From: Mobiluncus sp034180645
Lineage (GTDB): Bacteria; Actinomycetota; Actinomycetes; Actinomycetales; Actinomycetaceae
Assembly: GCF_034180645.1 (NCBI RefSeq)
Contig: NZ_JAXFNY010000018.1
Span: 1 to 38,293, forward strand
Reading direction: 5' to 3'
Length of the DNA stretch: 38,293 nucleotides
Part shown: piece after piece, positions 33,038-38,293 of the stretch
Layout of the letters: each line of letters opens with the position of its first letter
Position numbering within the stretch: position 1 is the first letter of the stretch
Notes under the pieces: generated by a model
Told to the model about the DNA's origin: nothing
Databases searched by the model: none
What the model saw: the letters and a program-made list of their open reading frames with translations, nothing else
Translations under genes and position numbers: made by a program

Positions 33038-34791
33038 CTCTAACCGGCCTAGCCCTCACCACCACCGGTGTCAGCATGGCCTACGCGACCCCAGCCACTG
33101 ACCGTATCGGCGGTATCGACCGTTATGATACGGCGGTACAGATAGCGGCTCGTACTTTCACGGGTCATCAAGACACGGTTTACATCGCCCGTGGTGACTT
33201 GCCTGTAGATGCTTTGGTAGCTGGTCAGCTTACCGATGGGCCAGTCTTGTTGTCCCCACTCGGTCAGGTAAACCCCCGTACCTTGCAAGCCTTGCAGGGG
33301 TATTCCCCTAAAGAAATCATTTTCCTGGGCAAAGCCTTCCCCGCTTCTACTATCAACGCTTACCAGACTTCCGGCGCTAAGTCCTGGGTTATGGGCGGGA
33401 AAGACCGTCAGGAAACTTCGGCTTTGATAGCCGGACGGGCTTTTAATGGTAAGTCCTTGTATCACTTGTATGTGGCTGCCCCTGATGGGGTAGACGCGGT
33501 TGCTTCCGGCGCTTTGACTGACGCGCCTATCGTTTTGGCTTACCCTGACGGGCGTGTTCCTAGCGTGGCGGGTCTTCCCGCTAACATGGCACGGGTTTGT
33601 ATCGGTGCAGCCTGTAATTATGTGTCTGCTAAGGAACGTGTGCAGGGTAAAGACCGTTTCGAGACGGCTGAACTGTTAGCGAAGCGGGCTTTCCCTAACG
33701 GTTTCACAAGGGCGTATGTGGGGCGTTCGGATAACTTTATTGACGCTGTGGTCGGCGGCACTTTGACTGACGCACCGATTCTTTTAGTACACCCCTCCGG
33801 TCATGGCAATAACCGTATCAACGCTTTGAACCTCGCCCACGTGACTTTCCTGGGTGGGCCTGGAGCGTTACCCGATAACGTCCTTACCCTAAAACCTCAA
33901 CCCAAGCCTACCAGCGGTCTCGGCTTACCTTGGGCAGGCAAAATCAACCCGCTTTTCGCCGGTACTGGAGCATTTGGGCCGTTTGTGTTTTCCGAGTATG
34001 TTGAGGCTTATTCCTGGGCGCAAATCGCTGGTTTATACGGCTGGTCTGCTAATTTACCGGTGGAGGACGCTGTCGATAAATTACAGTCGCAGGGTTTTGT
34101 GGCGTCTCGTAGCATTGCTAATGAGGATTGGACGGCACAGTCAGTAATTTTTGATAAGAACTGGCGTTATACAGTTAATACACCATCTCCAGATGACTTG
34201 GGTGCTATGACTATTCAGCAGCGTGCCTTGTACATTCAGGCGCATATTGATGAGTTTGAGGTAGCTTTGGAGAATGCTATCCAGAAACGTTTACCTGAGT
34301 ATCGTTTGAATCTTGACCGTAATCCTGAGCTTATTGCCCAGTATCGGGAGTGGGCTTCGGGTATGCCTCGCGACCAGCAAGGCGATAATGACATTAGCAA
34401 TTACCGTAGCCCTAGTGGTGGAGCTGTTATAGGTATCCAACACCTCTCTTATTTACCTCAGAATATTGTAACAAAGGTTATGCCTTCGTATAAGGGTTCA
34501 AGCGTTCATGAGGGTATTTTGATCGATTTCAGTTTAGATAGAACTAATGGTTCCTTTTATCTAAAAGATATTGCTGAGGATATGGCTCAAGGTTATTTAG
34601 TGTCTTCCAGACACTGGAATTGGGTGAAGATAGCTGGTCGCTCGGGTAAGTCTTTTGCTTGTGGTGCTTCTGCTGTTACTACACATGGGCCGTGGTTCCG
34701 TCCTGATACTAACGGGGTTATGATTGGAGATGGCAGATTAACAGTTTCTTGTGGTTCTTTTGAAAACTCTAGAGTGACCGTTTACCACTAA
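33016..34791 (+). CDS. Secreted protein with three cell-wall-binding repeats and a unique C-terminal domain
   Basis: A 591-residue cargo protein with a signal peptide (1-24, cut near AYA-TPA). Three cell wall-binding repeat 2 (CWB2-type) units start at RIGGIDRYDTA (30), VMGGKDRQETS (126) and VQGKDRFETA (209), with the typical DALVAG/TDGPVLL and IIFLGG-type strands. After a Pro-rich linker (about 292-300), residues 301-591 form a domain I do not recognise, containing several Trp residues. Base composition becomes more AT-rich from about 34000, so the two halves may differ in origin. AAAGGAG precedes the ATG. It probably binds the cell surface non-covalently and displays the C-terminal domain. 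Confidence 0.9.
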   Translation: MKRKTIATLTGLALTTTGVSMAYATPATDRIGGIDRYDTAVQIAARTFTGHQDTVYIARGDLPVDALVAGQLTDGPVLLSPLGQVNPRTLQALQGYSPKEIIFLGKAFPASTINAYQTSGAKSWVMGGKDRQETSALIAGRAFNGKSLYHLYVAAPDGVDAVASGALTDAPIVLAYPDGRVPSVAGLPANMARVCIGAACNYVSAKERVQGKDRFETAELLAKRAFPNGFTRAYVGRSDNFIDAVVGGTLTDAPILLVHPSGHGNNRINALNLAHVTFLGGPGALPDNVLTLKPQPKPTSGLGLPWAGKINPLFAGTGAFGPFVFSEYVEAYSWAQIAGLYGWSANLPVEDAVDKLQSQGFVASRSIANEDWTAQSVIFDKNWRYTVNTPSPDDLGAMTIQQRALYIQAHIDEFEVALENAIQKRLPEYRLNLDRNPELIAQYREWASGMPRDQQGDNDISNYRSPSGGAVIGIQHLSYLPQNIVTKVMPSYKGSSVHEGILIDFSLDRTNGSFYLKDIAEDMAQGYLVSSRHWNWVKIAGRSGKSFACGASAVTTHGPWFRPDTNGVMIGDGRLTVSCGSFENSRVTVYH

Positions 34792-34807
34792 AATTTCATA
34801 CCGTATT

Positions 34808-34843
34808 ACTCCCCTATCTCCCTATTCAGGTTGATAGGGGAGT
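34808..34843 (+). terminator. Terminator between the two cargo genes
   Basis: An 11-bp stem ACTCCCCTATC / GATAGGGGAGT is followed by TTTATTTTC. It separates the two cargo transcripts or attenuates the second. Confidence 0.85.
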
Positions 34844-34899
34844 TTTATTTTCTTTTTCACTTGTTTGTCCATCACAGTCAAACGAGTAAGGAGATAACT

Positions 34900-35529
34900 A
34901 TGAGTTATTTGAGAAGTGCAGCGTCCGTTGCACTAGGTTTCTCATTGCTATCTATGGCAGGGGTATCTGCTGCGGTAGCTGATGAGAATGATGCGGTTCA
35001 CGTGAACCATTTGGGCGGTGATTCTTTTACCATTGCTCAACGGTTTCACCCTGGCTATACCAAGGTTTATTTGGTAGATAGGTCGGACGTTTCCGCTAGT
35101 GTTAATGTTGGGTTGTATCAAGATGCCCCCAAGATTATCGTAGATTCTAAAGACCCTCAGTGGTCTCAGACGAGTCCTTTATCGGAAGTGGTTGCTGCTT
35201 CTAAGAATGCTACCAAGTTTCCAGAGGTTAAGATTACGGGTTCCGTTCCTCAAGATACGGTTTCTGTAAATGACGCGGTGTTTGGGGGTAAGCAACCTAC
35301 TGGGGACGTATATCTTACAGCTACTCCGATAGATACTCTACTCACTCAGGCTAATATCAAGGGTAGCCCGATTATTCAGATGAATTCTGAGGGTACTATC
35401 CCAGCCAATTCCTACACCAGTTCAGCTATCAACCTGTATTGCGTGGGTGCTGCTTGTAATGCTCGGTCGGTTGTAATAGTAAGTTGCGAAGGTATTGTGT
35501 CTATTTATGGTCGTACCTACGCTCGGTAA
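34900..35529 (+). CDS. Second secreted cargo protein related to the cell-wall-binding protein
   Basis: A 209-residue protein with a signal peptide (1-27, cut near AAVA-DEN). The mature part resembles one or two degenerate cell-wall-binding repeats (HLGGDSFTIAQRFHPGYTKVYLVDR; DAPKIIV). It shares CVGAACN with CIGAACN of the larger neighbour, implying common descent and a conserved disulfide. The conserved Asp-Arg-Tyr/Phe-Glu-Thr core of CWB2 is lost, so binding is uncertain. AAGGAG lies 6 nt before the ATG, chosen over an upstream in-frame ATG in the terminator. AT-rich codon use sets it apart from the chromosome. Confidence 0.87.
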   Translation: MSYLRSAASVALGFSLLSMAGVSAAVADENDAVHVNHLGGDSFTIAQRFHPGYTKVYLVDRSDVSASVNVGLYQDAPKIIVDSKDPQWSQTSPLSEVVAASKNATKFPEVKITGSVPQDTVSVNDAVFGGKQPTGDVYLTATPIDTLLTQANIKGSPIIQMNSEGTIPANSYTSSAINLYCVGAACNARSVVIVSCEGIVSIYGRTYAR

Positions 35530-35548
35530 ATAACAAGTATGGCTTCCG

Positions 35549-35588
35549 AATGCCCCTTCCCTATCCTGAGAGATAGGGAAGGGGCATT
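35549..35588 (+). terminator. Strong terminator after the cargo genes
   Basis: A perfect 17-bp stem (35549-35565 with 35572-35588) has a CTGAGA loop, followed by TTATTC. The rep gene ends convergently 24 bp beyond. Confidence 0.9.
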
Positions 35589-35611
35589 TTATTCAGTTAT
35601 TCTCTAACGCA

Positions 35612-36964
35612 CTACTCGTCAGAATTAGAATTGTGGTTATTGTCTTTATCGTGTAATTTATCCACAACCTGTGATTTCTCAATCTCCGCCGGAGAGGTAG
35701 TTTCTGTAGAAGTTTCGATAACAGCGTTATCGTTCTTAGACTTGCTCCTTAGACGCGGTTGTTCGAGTAGCTTACCTTTTTCGGTCATCTTATAGATGTG
35801 TGTAAACCTGCGCTCGAATGCTTCCCACCTCGGATCGTTCGAGCGGAACAAGTAGGAATACTGTTCCCGCAGACGCTTGTTGCTAATAATCCACACTTCT
35901 GTGAAGTTAGCAAACTTGTTCGCGTACCTCGCGGGTAGCTCCATGGGATAAATATCCGTGATGTTGAGAATCAAGTCCAGCGGTACTTTCGCACTATCGA
36001 ACTCGTCCCATACTAGAACCTTTTGCCCATTATAGTTATCAAAAGGATGGGTTTGGTCAGTAACGCGGAACATTTCTTCTGGCTTGTACTTTTCGTACAT
36101 CAGTCGGGTCTTACCCACACCAGGCTTGCCCCACAGGTAATTCACTACCCGGTCAACAACCATCTTAGCGCTATCCTCGGCATGTATAGCTTCGAACTCC
36201 GCTAACGCAGTCTTGTACCGAGCAGCCTGAGGACACTCCTTAATAACCTGCCGGACAGTCAACCCAGAGTCTATGAGTTCCTTGAGCGACACCAAATCGC
36301 TGCGTTTACCCTGGCTTTCCTTGAAGTTAATTTCACCCCAAGAAAACGGTTTAGTCCCAGGAGCGCGTGTCTCGGTCTTTGTGACGTAGTTCACGCAAGC
36401 CCTTACACTATCCCTCCTTGGCTCGATATGAGCTGTTGGAAGCAGAGTCTTTAATGTGTTGAAGGCAATTGGCGAGCGATGCTGCAAGAACATCTGCCAA
36501 TGCGGGTACCCCCTTTCTTCCCCAATTTCGAGTTGCCCAATCAAGGCATCATATTTGCCAAGTGCTTCTAGGATTTGCGGGAATGAATACTGCTCCGCAC
36601 TTAGCGTCAACATCCACTCTCGCGTTTTCTCCTTGGGCTCAGGCGAAGGACTGTCGTTCCCACCAGAAACTGGTGGCGCATCATCCTTCTTACCTTGCTC
36701 AAACTCCGCAAGGTCGGACTGGGCTTGCTTTATTACAGCCTCCACAGCATCCGCATCCCAGCAGCAACTGTCCTTAACCACAGCACCCGTCCCAGCAGCC
36801 GACACGACAACCGATGTTCCGGGTGCTGGTGTGTCAGCGGTCTCTGTGGCACTGGCACGGAAGTCCCCTGTAACACTAAAGGGGACTTCCCCGCCGGTCG
36901 GCCCCGCTCCGCGGGCCTCCCGACGGGAACCATCGATAGTCTTTTTATTTGGATAATCATTCAT
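35612..36964 (-). CDS. rep: CRESS-type replication initiator (HUH endonuclease plus SF3 helicase)
   Basis: A 450-residue Rep. Residues 1-110 are a disordered, Pro/Gly/Ser/Asp-rich tail. The endonuclease domain has motif I WMLTLS (117-122), motif II PHWQ (154-157, an H-x-Q form of HUH) and motif III YVTK (193-196) with the nicking Tyr193. The helicase domain has Walker A GKPGVGKT (279-286), Walker B VLVWDEF (316-322) and motif C WIISN (358-362). Domain order and motifs match Reps of CRESS-DNA viruses and related bacterial plasmids that replicate by rolling circle. AGGAGG lies 6 nt before the ATG. Iterons lie 141-358 bp upstream. All catalytic residues are present. Confidence 0.93.
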   Translation of the reverse strand: MNDYPNKKTIDGSRREARGAGPTGGEVPFSVTGDFRASATETADTPAPGTSVVVSAAGTGAVVKDSCCWDADAVEAVIKQAQSDLAEFEQGKKDDAPPVSGGNDSPSPEPKEKTREWMLTLSAEQYSFPQILEALGKYDALIGQLEIGEERGYPHWQMFLQHRSPIAFNTLKTLLPTAHIEPRRDSVRACVNYVTKTETRAPGTKPFSWGEINFKESQGKRSDLVSLKELIDSGLTVRQVIKECPQAARYKTALAEFEAIHAEDSAKMVVDRVVNYLWGKPGVGKTRLMYEKYKPEEMFRVTDQTHPFDNYNGQKVLVWDEFDSAKVPLDLILNITDIYPMELPARYANKFANFTEVWIISNKRLREQYSYLFRSNDPRWEAFERRFTHIYKMTEKGKLLEQPRLRSKSKNDNAVIETSTETTSPAEIEKSQVVDKLHDKDNNHNSNSDE

Positions 36965-36993
36965 GATTAACCTCCTGAATCATCGTTAATTTG

Positions 36994-37052
36994 GCGCTGC
37001 TTTCTTTCAGCGCGGGCACTCATCTAAGTGCTCCCTGTGTAATGTCTCCATA
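36994..37052. other. Hairpins between rep and the iterons, candidate nick region
   Basis: GCGCTG-CTTTCTTT-CAGCGC (36994-37013) is a 6-bp stem with an 8-nt loop, and GGGCACT...AGTGCTCC follows at about 37014-37035. Rolling-circle origins place the nick in such loops near rep, but no canonical nonanucleotide is visible. Confidence 0.3.
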
Positions 37053-37104
37053 TCCGGCCTTACAAACCCGTGACGATTCGCCCTCTTATCCATTCCACCC
37101 CTCT

Positions 37105-37322
37105 TAGATATCCAAACGATTCCCCTGGATATCCGTGTCATTTTCCTGGATACCCGTAAATAACCCTTGGATATCCGTCAACGCCCCTGTATATCCATTC
37201 CGCTATCCTTGGATATCCACCAAAACTACCTGGATATCCTTTCCAGCCCTTGGATATCCGATTCGACCCCCTGGATATCCGTCATACTTCCCTGGATATC
37301 CATTCCATTTCCCTGGATATCG
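37105..37322. repeat. Eleven 21-bp-period iterons centred on GGATATCC
   Basis: Copies of TGGATATCC start at 37105, 37126, 37147, 37168, 37188, 37210, 37231, 37251, 37272, 37293 and 37314. Seven are exact and four have one mismatch (TAGATATCC, TGGATACCC, TGTATATCC, TGGATATCG). The spacing is 20-22 bp, two turns of the helix, so all lie on the same face. The spacers are not conserved except for a leading CC/CT. Likely Rep-binding sites of the replication origin and possibly autoregulation of rep. Confidence 0.93.
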
Positions 37323-37330
37323 GTAGATAT

Positions 37331-37550
37331 TCCCTCCAACCCCAAAAACCACACCCACTCGCAAGTTAAAACCCACGCAAAACAGTCACCCACACCACAA
37401 GAAAACACACCAACACAATCACCACTACCAACCTAACCCACAACAAAACGCGTACCCCCCGCGTACCCCCACAACGCAATACACACAAATCCCTGCAATA
37501 AACACCCAAATAAAACAAGCCAAACACACTATACAACACCAAAAAGAACC
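37331..37550. other. C/A-rich, G-poor strip between iterons and attR
   Basis: The + strand has only 13 G in 220 nt and is dominated by A and C. No gene is supported. Such strand asymmetry would keep one strand unstructured, as expected beside a rolling-circle origin or a single-strand initiation site. It contains the right arm sites. Confidence 0.6.
37450..37470. repeat. Right candidate integrase arm sites
   Basis: GCGTACCCCC occurs at 37450-37459 and 37461-37470, spaced 11 bp, 80 bp from attR. It matches the left pair in sequence, spacing and orientation. Confidence 0.65.
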
Positions 37551-37595
37551 GTTCGGGACGAAGAGGCCGCGGGTTCAAATCCCGCCACCCCGACT
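37550..37595. repeat. attR: 46-bp core repeat (tRNA-Pro 3' fragment)
   Basis: Identical to attL (29520-29565). The tRNA 5' half is absent here, so this is the displaced chromosomal 3' end of the original tRNA gene. Confidence 0.95.
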
Positions 37596-37631
37596 CCGGT
37601 CAAGGTAAGCACCTTGGCCGGTTTTGTTTTG
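37596..37631 (+). terminator. Original tRNA-Pro terminator, displaced by the element
   Basis: CCGGTCAAGGT (37596-37606) / ACCTTGGCCGG (37611-37621), with one G-T wobble and an AAGC loop, is followed by TTTTGTTTTG. It directly adjoins attR, where the tRNA ended before insertion. At attL the restored tRNA is followed by element DNA (TGTTTGTTTT) instead. Confidence 0.8.
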
Positions 37632-37865
37632 CCCGCGAAGCGGGCTAGTTGCGCGACACAGCCGCGTCGCAAGCTTGCTTGCGTAAGCGGGCTGGGCCGC
37701 ACAACGTAGCCGCGGACGCAGTCCGCGGCAAAACAAAACCGGAAGGTATTTGCCGCTTCGGCTAAGGGGCATGCAATCGCGCAGCGATTGCGAATACCCC
37801 GACGAGAATACAGAAAACCCCAGCTAAGGGGCATGCAATCGCGCAGCGATTGCGAATACCCCGAC
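37611..37865. repeat. Array of GNA-triloop hairpins with 43-bp direct repeat and long inverted repeat
   Basis: Hairpins: GCCCGC-GAA-GCGGGC (37631-37645), CCGCGGAC-GCA-GTCCGCGG (37710-37728), and GCAATCGC-GCA-GCGATTGC twice (37773-37791, 37835-37853). The last two lie in a perfect 43-bp direct repeat (37761-37803, 37823-37865). A 16-bp perfect inverted repeat, 37618-37633 with 37727-37742, extended by ACCTT/AAGGT, encloses the first group. There is no open reading frame of normal composition, so this is a REP-like intergenic array. Confidence 0.8.
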
Positions 37866-38206
37866 CAGGGCAAACGCCCACAATATAGCCAAAAAACCGG
37901 CCTAAACCCCCAACACGGGTACGTCCAAGAATGACCAACAATGGTGTAGATTATCCATGAAATGGCTAGACCAATGGCTATACCAAAAACCCAAATTGGA
38001 CTCCCGAAAGACAAAAATCCCTGTCTTCCGATGTAGGAGTTCTGCCAGTAGAGGTGTCCGCTGGGCAACCCAGAATGCCTACTAACCACGAGACTAGCGG
38101 AACGGACGGGGGAGGACGGTTCTATCTGATAGGAGCGTGCTTCTATCTGATGGGGGTTTTGCCCGTCGGGACTATCTCATTTAGTGTGTAAGTGGCGGTT
38201 TTATTT
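37866..38206. other. Intergenic region and probable outer end of an IS256-type element
   Basis: Nothing genic is visible in 37866-38100. Bases 38120-38130 and 38141-38151 repeat TTCTATCTGAT 21 bp apart, with a degenerate third copy near 38170-38180. Read leftwards, TTACACACTAAATGAGATAG lies just after the transposase stop, resembling IS256-family termini. Confidence 0.4.
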
Positions 38207-38293
38207 CTAGTATTCCTTCGCGTCTGGCATGCGGTCGGCGAGGGTGATGGAGAACGCGTTTAGGGCGTGTTTCCATTTCATGGTTCATTTTAC
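38207..38293 (-). pseudogene. 3' end of an IS256 (mutator)-type transposase, truncated by window edge
   Basis: A leftward frame reads MKWKHALNAFSITLADRM then PDAKEY and stop, the C-terminal K-W-x-x-ALNxFxI-x-x-x-DR signature of mutator/IS256 transposases. An in-frame TGA lies four codons before the methionine (38287-38285), so the copy may be decayed, unless the true frame differs further right. Too short for certainty. Confidence 0.5.

Larger units (their letters stand above)
29520..37595. mobile_element. 8.0-kb integrative element in tRNA-Pro with CRESS-type Rep (AICE-like)
   Basis: The element is bounded by 46-bp direct repeats in and beside tRNA-Pro. In order from attL it carries: integrase, excisionase, an FtsK-like motor, a membrane protein, a small hypothetical protein (all leftward), two secreted cell-wall-binding-type proteins (rightward), a HUH/SF3 replication protein (leftward), 21-bp-period iterons, a C/A-rich strip and attR. 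Int, xis, FtsK-like transfer protein and rep on one small integrated unit is the layout of actinomycete integrative and conjugative elements, which transfer double-stranded DNA. It encodes no relaxase or type IV secretion genes. All modules look intact, so it may still excise. Confidence 0.92.

Noticed and set aside
37105..37322. CRISPR array
   Set aside because: The repeated unit is a 9-bp word with a 21-bp period, with no 25-40-bp repeat, no spacer of CRISPR size and no cas genes.
37135..37436. Open frames with a heptad repeat (YPWIS-like) in the iteron region
   Set aside because: The 21-bp period is a multiple of three, so stop-free repeating frames arise automatically. No start signals.
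37761..37865. CRISPR-like pair of 43-bp repeats
   Set aside because: Only two units with a 19-bp gap and a strong internal hairpin. It fits an intergenic REP-like repeat better.
37529..38089. Leftward 186-codon open frame across attR and the hairpin array
   Set aside because: It reads the tRNA fragment (same GVAGFEPAASSSRT artefact) and the palindromic repeats. No ribosome site and no natural composition.

Overview
The window (about 55-60% GC, mostly well-spaced Shine-Dalgarno sites, HrcA and HspR-type heat-shock operators, LARTG-type sortase signals, actinobacterial protein families) looks like the chromosome of an anaerobic or microaerophilic member of the Actinomycetaceae. A Mobiluncus-like organism is my best guess, but that is inference, not identification.

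Layout. (1) 1-2.0 kb: the start of a leftward pirin gene, a leftward HTH gene translationally coupled to a probably frameshifted partner, and a long, hairpin-rich 5' leader behind a strong extended -10 promoter. (2) 2.0-16.5 kb: a complete [NiFe] hydrogenase island. hypCD (left), hypE (right), hypF (left) and hypAB (right) make and insert the Fe(CN)2CO-Ni centre. hyaABCD encodes a Tat-exported, membrane-anchored uptake hydrogenase, a cytochrome b subunit and the maturation protease. A second hypA (antisense), a HupK/HoxV-like large-subunit paralogue, a second hypC and two small membrane proteins complete it. The cytochrome b subunit carries an N-terminal domain resembling the nucleotide-binding (N) domain of P-type ATPases. 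(3) 16.5-18.3 kb: hsp20 with both CIRCE and HAIR-like operators, then a HemE homologue that appears to have lost its catalytic residues. (4) 18.4-25.5 kb: a 1301-residue LARTG surface protein with calcium-binding TSP3 motifs, Ig-like repeats and a collagen-like stalk, plus a 5'-truncated paralogue without signal peptide. (5) 26-29.3 kb: a divergent zinc-ribbon (DUF4428-like)/SPFH gene pair around a 23-bp inverted operator repeat, a tandem hairpin repeat, and a low-molecular-weight tyrosine phosphatase.

(6) 29.5-37.6 kb: an 8.0-kb integrative element in tRNA-Pro(CGG), bounded by perfect 46-bp direct repeats (attL/attR). It carries a tyrosine integrase, an excisionase, a short FtsK-like motor with a separate membrane partner, a small hypothetical gene, two secreted cell-wall-binding-type cargo proteins, and a replication protein of the CRESS type (HUH endonuclease plus SF3 helicase). 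Upstream of rep lie eleven iterons centred on GGATATCC, repeating every 21 bp. Paired GCGTACCCC(C) sites occur near both ends as candidate integrase arm sites. The combination resembles an actinomycete integrative and conjugative element whose replication module is of CRESS-virus/plasmid type. This is the most unusual system in the window.

(7) 37.6-38.3 kb: the tRNA's displaced terminator, an array of GNA-triloop hairpins, and the degraded 3' end of an IS256-type transposase.
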